Shown here: one piece after another, positions 1 to 13,200 of the stretch
Numbering within the stretch: position 1 is the stretch's first letter
Layout of the letters: the number at the start of each line of letters is the position of its first letter
Assembly (NCBI RefSeq): GCF_008386315.1
Contig: NZ_CP043808.1
Location: 2,232,001-2,296,000 of the forward strand
Reading direction: 5' to 3'
From: Serinicoccus marinus DSM 15273
GTDB taxonomy: Bacteria; Actinomycetota; Actinomycetes; Actinomycetales; Dermatophilaceae
DNA length: 64,000 nucleotides
Notes under the pieces: model-generated
The model's database searches: none
What the model was told of the DNA's origin: nothing
Seen by the model: only the letters and a program-made list of their open reading frames with translations
Made by a program: the position numbers and the translations under genes

Positions 1-2611
<2,611 letters not shown>

Positions 2612-2699
2612 GGAGGCATCCTGCCGGAGGGCGGGCGTCGTGTCATGGTTGACGCGACCGTGCGCTCACGGCGGTCCCCGCCTGCCGTGACAGCGGCGG

Positions 2700-2927
2700 C
2701 TACTGCTCGTCCGGAGCGGGCGGGTCCGGCAGGTGGTGGTGCTCGGGCGGGACGTCCATGTCGCGGCAGACCGCTTCCCAGACCCGGCGCGGCCGCTCCC
2801 CCTGCTCCAGGGCGTCCTCGATGGTGCGCCCGCCCAGGCTCCCCAGCACCTGCGTCCGCGCGACGACGGCGCCGTAGCCGGAGCCGAACTCCTGCTCGAC
2901 CAGCTCCCAGAACTCGCTCAACCGCAT
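2700..2927 (-). CDS. DUF3046 family protein
   Basis: A 75-residue protein beginning MRLSEFWELVEQEFG, with the conserved LGGRTIEDAL and WEAVCRDMDVP segments typical of DUF3046. This short actinobacterial family usually sits beside recA/recX and clgR; its function is unknown. An upstream Met at 2945 would add six residues (MTSLAG) and overlap the end of the AEC transporter gene, but the family starts at MRL, so 2927 is chosen. No recA is seen in the window. It follows the AEC gene on the same strand with a gap of only about 14 bases. Confidence 0.82.
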   Translation of the reverse strand: MRLSEFWELVEQEFGSGYGAVVARTQVLGSLGGRTIEDALEQGERPRRVWEAVCRDMDVPPEHHHLPDPPAPDEQ

Positions 2928-2941
2928 ACCCGCAAGGCTAG

Positions 2942-3859
2942 TCACCCCAGGATCGCGGTCACGAGCAGCATCACCGGCAGCGACAGCACGGTGGTGAGGA
3001 AGACGCCGTCGCGGGCGATCCGCTCACCCCGGCCGTAGGCGACCGACAGCACGTAGACGTTCTGCGCGGTCGGGAGGGCCGCCATGACCACGACGGCGAG
3101 CACGTCCGCCCGGTCCAGCGACAGCACCGGGCCCGCGACGAGCCCGGCGACCAGCGGCATGAGCGCGAGCTTGACCAGCACGACCGTCACCGGCTCGGCG
3201 AGCGCGTCCCTGCGCGGCAGCGGCGAGAGCCGCAGCGACAGGCCGAAGGCGATGAGCATGCAGGGCACGGCGACCCCGCTGACCAGCTCGACCGGCGCGA
3301 GCACCAGCTCCGGCGGCGTCCAGCCGGAGAGGTTGACCACGAGCCCGAGCACCGTCCCGATCGTCAGCGGGTTGGTGAGCGGCGAGCGGACCACCCGCAG
3401 CCACGACACCCGGCCGGCCCGGGTCGCGTCCAGCGCCGCGAGCCAGCCCGGCTGCAGCACGAGCAGCTGCATGAGCAGCACCGGCGCGGACCAGGAGGCG
3501 TCGCCGAGGACGTAAAGGGCGATGGGGATGCCGAGGTTGTTGGCGTTGACGTAGCTCGCCGCCATCCCACCCATCACCGCGTCCGCCCACCGCCGGTGCA
3601 GCACGAGCCGCGCGACCACGAGGTATGCCGTCGCGCAGACCGCGACCGCCGCCACCGTCGCGACGAGGAAGCCGGAGAAGATCACGTCGACGTCGGCGCG
3701 GGAGACGATGAGGAAGAGCAGGGCGGGCGACCCGACCCAGAAGGTGAGGCGGGCGAGCATCCGCTGCTCGTCCCGGCTGAAGAGGCCGGTGTGCGCCAGC
3801 AGCCACCCCACGGCCACCACCGCGGCGATGAGCGAGAACCCCTCCAGGACGGCGACCAC
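2942..3859 (-). CDS. AEC (auxin efflux carrier) family transporter
   Basis: A 305-residue integral membrane protein with about ten hydrophobic helices in two repeats, typical of the AEC/BASS-like fold. The N-terminal half includes GWLLAHTGLF and the YVNANNLGIPIALYVLG segment; the conserved asparagines and the following G-I-P are hallmarks of the family. Bacterial members export or import small organic acids such as malate or malonate; the substrate here is unknown. The start at 3859 (MVAVLEGFSL) places the first helix directly at the N-terminus. It is divergent from the carboxyltransferase gene at 3925, leaving a 65-base promoter region between them. Confidence 0.88.
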   Translation of the reverse strand: MVAVLEGFSLIAAVVAVGWLLAHTGLFSRDEQRMLARLTFWVGSPALLFLIVSRADVDVIFSGFLVATVAAVAVCATAYLVVARLVLHRRWADAVMGGMAASYVNANNLGIPIALYVLGDASWSAPVLLMQLLVLQPGWLAALDATRAGRVSWLRVVRSPLTNPLTIGTVLGLVVNLSGWTPPELVLAPVELVSGVAVPCMLIAFGLSLRLSPLPRRDALAEPVTVVLVKLALMPLVAGLVAGPVLSLDRADVLAVVVMAALPTAQNVYVLSVAYGRGERIARDGVFLTTVLSLPVMLLVTAILG

Positions 3860-3924
3860 GGGCAGCCATTATCCGCCGTGGTCCTCCCCGGCCGGGCACC
3901 GCCCGGCTGCTAGCGTTCGTCCTC

Positions 3925-5922
3925 ATGGCCGACCCCCGCGAGAGCCGCGATCCCGAGGACCACGATCTCGACCTCGACGACGTCTTCGGTGAGGGCGGCG
4001 TCACCCCGGACCTGCTGGACCGGCGGCCGGTCAAGCCGCGCACGGTCGCCAGCCTCTACGAGTCGCGCCCGGGCCTGAACCCCACCCAGGCGGTCACCCG
4101 CTTCATGGAGGCGGTCAACCTGCAGGAGCGCTTCGGGCACCTGCGGGTGGTCGACGACCTCATCGGCCTGCAGCGCCGCGTCGGGGACACCATCGAGCGC
4201 TACACCGACAAGCTGCGCAACGCCGAGGCCCGCTCGGGCACGAGCGAGTCGGCGCGCTTCGGCATCGGGCACTTCCACGGCGAGCGCGCGGTCGTGTATG
4301 TCGTCGACTGGTCCTTCTTCGCCGGCTCGCTCGGGGAGGTCGCCGGGGAGAAGTTCGTGCAGGCCGCCGAGCTGGCCGAGCGCGAGGGGCTGCCGCTCAT
4401 CAGCATGGGCGCCTCCTCCGGGGTGCGCCAGCACGAGAACGTCCTCGGCCTGGTGCAGATGCAGCGGATGGCGGCGGCGGCCAACAAGTTCCAGCACACG
4501 ACCAACCGGCCCTACATCTCGGTGCTCGCCGGTCAGGTCTGGGGCGGGATGTCGGCGAGCGCGGTGCCGGTGGCCGACCTCATCGTGGCGCTGGAGGGCA
4601 CCGACTACGGCTTCGCGGGGCGGCGGGTCATCGAGACCTTCGAGGGCCGGGAGGTCCCGCGCGGGCTGCAGAGCGCGGAGGCCAACTACCTCGACCGCAA
4701 CGTGGACGTGCTGGTCAAGGATGTCGACGAGCTCATCGACTTCGTCGGGCAGGTGCTCGGCTCGGGGCGGACCGGCAACCGGCTGCGGGTCAAGGACGCC
4801 GACGACGCGCTCGCCGAGACCGGCTCGCGCACCGTGACCGCGGGGCCCGAGGGCTTCTCGGCGGCGCTGTGGGAGCGCCAGGAGGTGGCCGAGCAGGTCG
4901 AGCTGCCCCGAGACCGCCGTGACCGTGACAGCGCCACCCCGCGGGACTCGCTCATGGCGCGCTACAACGAGATCGCCGCTGGCGCCGCCCGGCTGGACAC
5001 CGAATACTACCTGCGGCACGTCTTCGACGGCGCCGTGCCGTTCTACAACCACGTCCGATTCGAGGACCAGAAGGCCTACCCGAGCATCATCGCCGCGCTG
5101 GCGACCCTGGGCGGGCAGTCGTTCATGGTCATCGGCGACCAGCCGTCATACTCGATCTCCGGGGGGTATGTCGGCAAGCGCCCGGCGAACCCGAGCCCGG
5201 AGGACTTCGAGTACGCCGTGCGCATGATGACGGCGGCCGAGCGCTGGGACCTGCCGATCGTCTTCTTCACCGACACCCTGGGCGCGATGCCGTCGATGGC
5301 GGCCGAGCGCCGCGGCCAGTCCCGCGCGATCGCGCAGAGCATCAAGCGGGCCGCCTCCCACCCCTTCCCCACGATCTCGGTCATCACCGGCGCGATGGGC
5401 TCCGGCGGCGGCCTGGCGACGACGCCGTTCGGCCGGGAGACGATCATGCTCGACAGCGCCCTGGGTTTCGTCTCCGAGCCGCGCTCCACCGCCTCGATCC
5501 TCTACAGCGTCGCCAACCCCTCCGTCGAACAGGTCGGCATGACCCTGGAGACGATGAAGGCCTCCGCGCTCGACCTCAAGGCCCAGGGTCTGGTCGACAC
5601 CATCGTCCACGACGCCGACAACCCCGAGGCCACCGTCCGCGAGCTCCGCGCCGCGGTCGTCAAGGGCTACAACGCCCAGCACGGACTCAACCCACGACGC
5701 CTGCGCCGCCAGGCCGACGACCGCCTCCGCCCCCGCACCCTGGGCAAGCTCGCGACGACGGACGAGCGAGGCCCCGGCGGGCACGAGGAGCAGCCGCAGC
5801 AGCAGCACCAGGGCGCCGACCGGCCGGACTCCGAGCCTGCGGCTGCGCCGGCACCCGACCTGAAGGCGGATGCGGAGGCGGACGACGCTCCCGCGACGCC
5901 GCCGGAGCCGGCGTCCGACTGA
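3925..5922 (+). CDS. Fused acetyl-CoA carboxylase carboxyltransferase (beta-alpha type)
   Basis: A 665-residue cytosolic enzyme that moves the carboxyl group from carboxybiotin to an acyl-CoA, giving malonyl-CoA (or a related product). The N-terminal half (to about 300) is a crotonase-fold beta-type domain with GASSGVRQHE and WGGMSASAVPVADL. The C-terminal half is alpha-type with FTDTLGAMP and SVITGAMGSGGGLA, which form the oxyanion/CoA site. It lacks the CxxC zinc finger of E. coli AccD. The last ~90 residues are a charged, Pro/Ala/Gln-rich tail that looks disordered. A separate biotinylated subunit is needed; the only one in the window is at 43197, far away. The frame is intact. Confidence 0.88.
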   Translation: MADPRESRDPEDHDLDLDDVFGEGGVTPDLLDRRPVKPRTVASLYESRPGLNPTQAVTRFMEAVNLQERFGHLRVVDDLIGLQRRVGDTIERYTDKLRNAEARSGTSESARFGIGHFHGERAVVYVVDWSFFAGSLGEVAGEKFVQAAELAEREGLPLISMGASSGVRQHENVLGLVQMQRMAAAANKFQHTTNRPYISVLAGQVWGGMSASAVPVADLIVALEGTDYGFAGRRVIETFEGREVPRGLQSAEANYLDRNVDVLVKDVDELIDFVGQVLGSGRTGNRLRVKDADDALAETGSRTVTAGPEGFSAALWERQEVAEQVELPRDRRDRDSATPRDSLMARYNEIAAGAARLDTEYYLRHVFDGAVPFYNHVRFEDQKAYPSIIAALATLGGQSFMVIGDQPSYSISGGYVGKRPANPSPEDFEYAVRMMTAAERWDLPIVFFTDTLGAMPSMAAERRGQSRAIAQSIKRAASHPFPTISVITGAMGSGGGLATTPFGRETIMLDSALGFVSEPRSTASILYSVANPSVEQVGMTLETMKASALDLKAQGLVDTIVHDADNPEATVRELRAAVVKGYNAQHGLNPRRLRRQADDRLRPRTLGKLATTDERGPGGHEEQPQQQHQGADRPDSEPAAAPAPDLKADAEADDAPATPPEPASD

Positions 5923-5979
5923 TCGCCCGGAGCCCCTGACCGGCCGTCGGCCGGTCAGTCGCACCGGCCCCGCGGGCGA

Positions 5980-7930
5980 TCAGCTGGTCCAGGCCCGCCA
6001 GAGCGCGGCGTACTCCCCCTCGGCGGCCATGAGCTCGTCGTGGCTGCCGAGCTCGACGACGCGGCCGTCCTGCACCACCGCGATGCGGTCGGCGTCGTGC
6101 GCCGTGTGCAGCCGGTGCGCGATCGCGACCACGGTGCGCCCGGTGAGCAGGGCGTTCATCGAGCCCTCCAGGTGCGGGCGGTGCGCGGGTCGATGAGGCT
6201 GGTCGCCTCGTCCAGCACGAGCGTGTGCGGGTCTGCCAGGATGAGCCGGGCCAGCGCGATCTGCTGCGCCTGCGCGGGCGTCACCTCGTGGTGGCCCGAC
6301 CCCAGGACGGTGTCCAGGCCCTGCGGCAGCGCCCGCACCCAGCTGAGCGCGTCCACCGTGGCGAGCGCGCGCCACACCCCGTCCTCGCCGGCGCGCGTCG
6401 CGCCCAGCTCGACGTTGTCGCGCACCGACCCGCGGAAGACGTGGTGCTCCTGCGTGACGAGCGCGACCTCTCGGTGCGCAGCAGCTCCAGCGGCAGCTCG
6501 GTCAGCTCCACCCCGCCGACCCTGCACCGTCCCGCCGTCGGTGCGTGGATGCCCGAGATCAGCCGGCCCAGGGTCGACTTGCCCGACCCCGAGGGCCCGA
6601 CGATCGCCAGCCGCTCCCCCGGCTCCAGCCGCAGGTCGATGCCGTGCAGCACGTCGTGGCCGGGGCGGTAGGCATACCGCAGACCCTGCCCGATGAGGGT
6701 GCTGCCCTCCGGCCGGTCGTCGCCCGCGGTGCGGTCCGGCGGCACCTCGGCGATCCCCAGCAGACGCGTCGTCGAGGCGACCCCGACCTGCAGCCGGTCG
6801 ATGGTGCCGACCAGCCGGTCGAACGGGCCGTAGAACGTCTCGATGTAGAGCATCGCCGTGGTGATGTCGCCGATCGTCACCGCGTCGCGGGAGTAGAGCC
6901 AGGCACCGACGACCAGCGTGATGACCCGCGGCAGCGAGAACGCCATGTCCATCACCGCGAAGAGCACGTTGCGCAGCACCAGCCCGTAGCGCTCGGCCTG
7001 CGAGGAGACCTCGATGTCGTCGACGCCGGCGCTGCGACGGTCCTGCTGCATCCGGTATGCCTCGACCGTCCGGGCGCCCTCCACCGTCTCGGTGAGCGTG
7101 GTGTTGATGTCGCTGTAGGTCGCGCCCTCCAGCAGGTAGCCGGCCGGCGCTTGCTGCAGGTAGCGCCGGATCTGCCACAGCGACAGCGACGCGGTGACCA
7201 AGGTCGGCAGCGCCAGCGCCCACGAGTTGAGCACCATGAAGACCACGGTCAGCAGCACCGTGACGACCCCGATGATGAACTCCGGCAGCGCCCACCGCAC
7301 CGCCCCGCTCATCGAGCCGACGTCGCGGGTGACGCGGGTGACGAGGTCGCCGGTGCTGGCCGACTCGACCTTGCCGAGCGGCAGCCGCAGCACCGCCCGG
7401 ATGACGTGCTCGCGGGCCTGGGCGAGCACGCCCTGGCCGAGCACCGCCGCGAGCCCCTTGGCGGCGTAGGTGAGGACGGCCTGCGCCACCAGCACCACGA
7501 CGACGAGCAGCACGAGGTCGCGCACCACACCCGCCGCCGGGTCGCCGCCGGAGAGGTCCACGGCGTCGACGAGCCGACCCAGCAGCAGGGGCACGGCCAG
7601 CCCGGCCGCCGCCGCCAGACCGTTGGCGAGGATGACGAGCACGACGAGCCGGGGGCGCTCGCGCAGCAGCCCGCGCAGGTAGTCCACGACCGTGCGCGAC
7701 CTCGCCACCGGCAGGCCGCGGTCCGGGTCCAGCGCCGTCATGAGGTGCGCCTGGGCCCGCTCGCGGCGCAGCGCGTGCCGCTGCCAGAGCAGCCGGTGCC
7801 GGTCCCGGAGCCTGGTGGTGCCGGGGTCCGGTGGGTGCAGGAGGTCCGGCACGACCGGGGGCCGGTCGTCCGCGTCGCGCCAGGTGCGCGCGGAGCGGGC
7901 GCGCAGCTCGGGGTCGAGCAGGTCGCTCAC
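5980..7930 (-). CDS. ABC exporter half-transporter B (membrane plus ATPase domains), frame broken twice
   Basis: A fused six-helix membrane domain (about residues 90-370) plus nucleotide-binding domain, exporter type. The Walker A is canonical (GPSGSGKSTL) and so is Walker B (LVLDEATSLID), but the signature motif is degenerate (VTPAQAQQ instead of LSGGQ); the H-loop is AHRLHTAHDADR. The reading frame breaks near 6471 and near 6170; restoring one base at each point (for instance CGCAC to CGCCAC at the second) gives a continuous protein. I treat both as consensus errors. It lies directly downstream of the partner gene with a gap of a few bases, so the two form a heterodimer. The substrate is unknown. 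Confidence 0.85.
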
Positions 7931-7934
7931 GGGG

Positions 7935-9878
7935 TCACCTCCTGTCCTTGGCGGTCGTGCCGGTCGTCGTCGTGCCGGTCGTGCTGCCGGCCGCCGCAGC
8001 CTCGGCGTCGCCGCGCAGCACGGTCGAGCGGTATGCCGGGTGCCCGGCGACGAGCTCGTCGTGCGTGCCGGTGGCCACCACCTGGCCGTCGACCAGGAAG
8101 GCCATCTCGTCGGCGTGGTGCAGCAGCAGCGGGGAGGCGGTCATCACCACCGTCGTGCGGCCGCGCCGGTGCGGGGCAGCCGGTCGGCGATCCGGGCCTC
8201 GGTGTGGGCGTCCACCGCCGACGTGGGCTCGACGAGCACGAGCACCGGCGGGTCGGCCGCGAGCGCCCGGGTGAGCACGAGCCGCTGGCGCTGGCCGCCG
8301 GACAGGCGCCCGCGCTCGTCCAGCACGCCCTGCCAGCCGCCGGGCAGGATGTCGTAGACGTCCTCGGCAGCAGCGGCGTGCAGCGCGGCCTCGGCCTGCT
8401 CGCGTCGCAGCCTGCGGTGCGGGTCGACGGCGCGTCCTGCAGCGTGCCGGCGAAGACGTGAGCGGCGGTGTCGCTCACGAGCACCAGGGAGCGCACCTGG
8501 TCCAGCGGCAGGTCGGCCAGGTCGGTGCCACCGAGGGTGACCCCCACGCCCCCTGTGCGCGCTCGGCGTCACGACCCTCCAGGTCGGCGCGGACCCGCGA
8601 GCGCTCCGCGGCGGCCCGGCGAGCGGCGCGCCCGTGGCCTCGTCGTCGCCGGAGGGGACGGTGTCGCCGGCGGGCAGGTAGCGGGCCAGGCGGTCGGCCA
8701 GGCGGGCGCTCTCGTCGGCAGCGCGCTGACGACCATCGTCAGCCGGCCGGGCCGCACCCGCAGCCCGGAGGACTCGTCGACGAGCTCGCCCTCGGCCAGG
8801 GCGCGGAGCTGGTCGGGCTCCAGCGGGGCCCGCTCCGGCCACGGGTCGGTGGTGCCGAAGACGCCGATCGTCTTGCGCGCGGAGACCACCGAGCGGGTGA
8901 TCTGCTGGGCCGCCTCGAAGACGACGCGGATCGGCTGGACCAGGAAGAGGGCATACCCGAGGAAGGTGATGAGCTCGCCGATCTGGAGGTCGCCGTCACG
9001 CACCCGCTGCACGCCCAGCACCATGAGCGCGACGACGAACAGGCCGAGAGCAGCACGCCCACGGCCTCGACGAAGGCGCCCCACGAGCCGGCCTGCACCC
9101 CGGCCTGGCGCACCCGCTGGCTCTGCCGGGCGTAGTTGGCGCCGAAGATCCGCTCGCCGCCGATCCCGCGCAGGATGCGCAGACCCGCGACGATGTCGGT
9201 CGCCATCGAGGTCAGCTCGGAGTCGCGGCTGCGCTCCCGGGTCTGGGCGGCGGCCATCGGGCGCAGCAGGACCGAGGAGACGAGCGCCAGCACCGGCGCC
9301 ACGAGGAGCACGACGAGGCCGAGCGGCACCGAGATCTGCAGCACGATGACCGCGACGAGGACGTAGGCGACGACATTGCCGACGAGGCGGGAGAAGATCT
9401 CGATGAAGTGGCCGAACTGTTCGCCGTCGCTGCCGTTGACGCTGAGCACCTCGCCGGTGGGCGCGCGCCGCGTCATGACGTGCCCCAGCCGGGTGACCTG
9501 GTGGGTGACCAGCCGGGTCTGGCCGTAGGCGGCATACAGCCAGGAGCGCACGACGACCGTGTGGTAGAAGACGCCGCTGCTCGCGCCGACCAGGGTGATG
9601 AGCAGCAGCACACCGCACCACAGCGCGGTGCGGCCGGCGTCGTCGGCGCGGATGCCCTCGTCGACCGCCTGCCCGAAGACCCACGGCGTCAAGGCGGTGG
9701 GCAGCATCCAGAGCAGGCTGCACAGGCACCCGGCGAGGACGAGGTCGCCCTGCTGGCGCAGCAGCCACCACAGGAAGCGCACCGGCCCCCGGGTGTCGGG
9801 TATGCCGATGCCGGCCCGGTGACCAGCCCCGTCGCGGGCCTCGGTCCAGGCGGTGACGGTGGGTGGGAAGTCGCGCAT
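7935..9878 (-). CDS. ABC exporter half-transporter A (membrane plus degenerate ATPase domain), frame broken about six times
   Basis: First gene of the exporter pair. The membrane domain runs from FLWWLLRQQGDLVLAG to the SARKTIGVFG region. The ATPase domain lacks a Walker A (ALPDESARLADRL occupies its place) and has LVEPTSAVD where Walker B normally has Asp-Glu, but its signature LSGGQRQRL is perfect. The frame shifts near 9050, 8725, 8626, 8553, 8440 and 8155, and each is healed by adding one base, mostly in C or G runs. The protein reconstructs cleanly, so sequence error is likelier than decay. Start uncertain: ATG 9878 (MRDFPPTVTAW) or GTG 9911; no clear ribosome binding site was seen for either. 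Confidence 0.8.
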
Positions 9879-9984
9879 GGCGTCGCTCAGGGTATGCGGC
9901 GGGTCTGACACCGGACCAGCGAATATCGGGCGGGATGAGAGGATGTGAGCCGACTCACCGTCCCGGCGACCTGGAGGAACCCTC

Positions 9985-10206
9985 GTGAGCACTCGTGCGG
10001 ACCTGGCCTGGTGGCAGAAGCTGCTGGTCGCGCTGAAGCTGTGGCGCCCCGAGCACCGGACCGACCACCACGCCAAGAAGGAGCTGGAGCGGCCGGAGAT
10101 GCCGCCGGTGACGGGGGCCTACGGCAACCGGGTCGTCACCGCGACGCGGCGCCGCCTGGTGCCGCAGCGCGGCGACAACAGGCCGATCACCAGCACGATG
10201 GACTGA
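9985..10206 (+). CDS. Small basic protein of unknown function
   Basis: A 73-residue protein starting with GTG at 9985, preceded by a clear GGAGGA ribosome binding site at about 9972. Near the N-terminus is an amphipathic/hydrophobic stretch (LAWWQKLLVALKLW), followed by a charged Lys/Arg/Glu-rich tail ending RGDNRPITSTMD. No cysteines and no domain that I recognise. It is divergent from the ABC exporter and about 45 bases upstream of lhr on the same strand, so it may be co-transcribed with lhr. The good start signal and codon bias support a real gene; no function is proposed. Confidence 0.7.
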   Translation: MSTRADLAWWQKLLVALKLWRPEHRTDHHAKKELERPEMPPVTGAYGNRVVTATRRRLVPQRGDNRPITSTMD

Positions 10207-10249
10207 CGGACGGCGCAGGTCTGTCGGTGCCCCGTGGCACAGTGACCGG

Positions 10250-13200
10250 GTGAGCGAACCCGACCCCGGCAGCGGCACCGGCACGTCCGCCGTCGACGAC
10301 GGCGTGACGGGGCAGACCACCACCGACGACACCGTCGTCCCTGACGCCGCCGAGGTGCTGAGGCGCTTCTCCCCTGCCACCCGGGCCTGGTTCGACGCAT
10401 CCTTCGCCGGACCGACCCCCGCGCAGCTCGGTGCGTGGGACGCGATCAGCCGCGGCGAGCACACCCTCGTCGTCGCCCCCACCGGCTCCGGCAAGACGCT
10501 CTCGGCCTTCCTGTGGGCCATCGACCAGATCACCGCCCACCCGCGCGCACCGCGACCGGCACGCCCGCCCGCGGTCGACGAGGGAAGGGCGGGCAGGAGC
10601 CCGCCACTCAACCGGAGGAGCCGGGCCGCTGCCGCGTGCTCTACGTCTCCCCGCTCAAGGCGCTCGCCGTCGACGTGGAGCGCAACCTGCGCAGCCCGCT
10701 GGTCGGCATCGGCCACGCCGCACGCCGCCTGGGCCAGGACGCGCCCTCGGTCAGCGTGGCGGTGCGCTCGGGCGACACCCCGGCCGCAGAGCGCCGCGCC
10801 TTCGCCAAGGACGGCGCCGAGATCCTCATCACCACCCCCGAGTCGCTCTTCCTGCTCCTCACCTCCCAGGCCCGCAGCGCCCTCACCGGGGTCGAGTCCG
10901 TCATCGTCGACGAGGTGCACGCCGTCGCCGGCACCAAGCGTGGGGCGCACCTCGCGCTGACCCTCGACCGGCTGGACCACCTCCCCCCCGCCCCGCGCAG
11001 CGGATCGGCCTGTCGGCCACGGTGCGCCCGGTCGAGGAGGTGGCGCGCTACCTCGCCGGCGGTCGCCCGGTGAGCACCGTGCAGCCGCCGTCCACCAAGA
11101 GCTGGGACCTCGAGGTCGTCGTCCCGATCCCCGACATGGCCGACCCGGGCGCCACCGAGCGGCCGGACGCACCCGGGGGCGGCCCGGCACAGCGGGGCAC
11201 GGCGTCCGACGCCTGGACCGGACAGAAGGTCGACGCCGCGGACGACGACGCCGAGGGCGACGACGCCGGCGACGCGACGCTCGACGAGGGTCTCGATGAC
11301 ACCGGGGGTGCCGACTCCGGCGACGACCTCCCCCTCGGCACCGGGCCGGTGCTGCCCGACCTGGAGGGTGGCGGGCAACTCGAGGAGGACGTCTGGGCAC
11401 CAGCCCCCGACCCGGAGGAGCGCGCCTCGATCTGGCCGCACATCGAGCGCCGGGTGACCGACCTGGTGTCGGCACAGACCTCGACGCTGGTCTTCACCAA
11501 CTCCCGGCGGGTCGCCGAGCGCTTCACCTCCCGGCTCAACGAGGAGTGGGACGAGCGGCACAGCGAGGACGAGCCGGAGGAGGAGGACGCCGGGGCCGGC
11601 GACCGGCATACCTCGCGCTCGCCCGCCCAGGTGATGGCCCAGTCCGGCTCGGGCGGGGCAGCCCCGCCGGTGCTCGCGCGGGCCCACCACGGGTCGGTGA
11701 GCAAGGAGCAGCGCGGCGAGATCGAGGACGCGCTCAAGACCGGGCAGCTGCCCGCCGTGGTCGCCACCAGCAGCCTCGAGCTCGGCATCGACATGGGTGC
11801 CGTCGACCTCGTCGTGCAGGTCGCGAGCCCGCCGAGCGTCGCCTCCGGGCTGCAGCGCGTCGGCCGCGCCGGGCACCAGGTCGGCGCCACCAGCCACGGC
11901 GCCTTCTTCCCCACCCACCGGGCCGACCTCGTGCAGACCGCCGTCGTGGTCGACCGCATGCGAGCCGGCGCGATCGAACAGCTCTCGGTCCCCAGCAACC
12001 CGCTCGACGTCCTCGCCCAGCAGGTCGTGGCGATGCTCGCGATGGAGGACTGGTCGGTCACCGACCTCTTCGAGCTGGTGCGCCGCACCGCCTCCTACGC
12101 CGCACTGCCCCGCTCGCTCTTCGACGCGGTGCTCGACATGCTCGCCGGGCGCTACCCCGGCGAGGATTTCGCCGACCTGCGCCCGCGGATCGTGTGGGAC
12201 CGCGTCACCGACACCCTCAGCGCGCGTCGTGGCGCCCAGCTGCTCGCGGTCACGTCCGGCGGCACCATCCCCGACCGCGGGATGTATGCCGTCATGCTCG
12301 CCACCGGCGAGGGCCCCGGCCGCCGGGTGGGCGAGCTGGACGAGGAGATGGTCTACGAGTCGCGCGTCGGCGACGTCTTCACCCTCGGCACGACGAGCTG
12401 GCGGATCGAGGACATCACCCACGACCAGGTGCTCGTCACGCCCGCCCGGGTCAGATCGGCCGGCTGCCGTTCTGGAAGGGCGAGTCGCTCGGGCGGCCCG
12501 CCGAGCTGGGCGCGGCCGTGGGCGAGTTCGTGCGCCGGATCGCGGGCCAGCCGCAGGAGGCCGCCCGGGGCGAGCTCGCCGAGCGTGGGCTGGACCGCTT
12601 CGCCGCCGACAACCTCGTCACCTACCTCGCCGACCAGCGCGAGGCCGTCGGACACCTCCCGGACGACCGGACCATCGTCATCGAGCGCTTCCGTGACGAG
12701 ATCGGCGACTGGCGGGTCGTCGTGCACTCACCCTGGGGCAGCCCGGTCCACGCCCCCTGGGCGCTGTGCCTGGCGGCCCGGATGCGCGAGCGCTTCGGCA
12801 CCGAGAGGTGCAGGCGCTGGCCGCCGACGACGGCATCGTGCTGCGCCTGCCCGACCTCGGCGGCTGGGACGACCCGGGCGAGGGCATACCGCCTGACGGG
12901 ACGCCGGGAGAGGGCATGCCCTCCGGCGGCGACGCACGGCGCGACGGCGGCGACGCCGCGCGGCTGGACGCCGAGATCGCCGAGCTGCTGACCCTCGACC
13001 CGGACGAGGTCGCCGACCTGGTGACCCAGGAGATCGGTGGGTCGGCGCTCTTCGCCTCGCGCTTCCGCGAGTGCGCCGCGCGGGCGCTGCTGCTGCCGCG
13101 GCGCAACCCGGGCAAGCGGCAGCCGCTGTGGCAGCAGCGGCAGCGCTCGGCCCAGCTGCTCGAGGTCGCCGCGCGCTACCCGACCTTCCCCATCGTCCTG

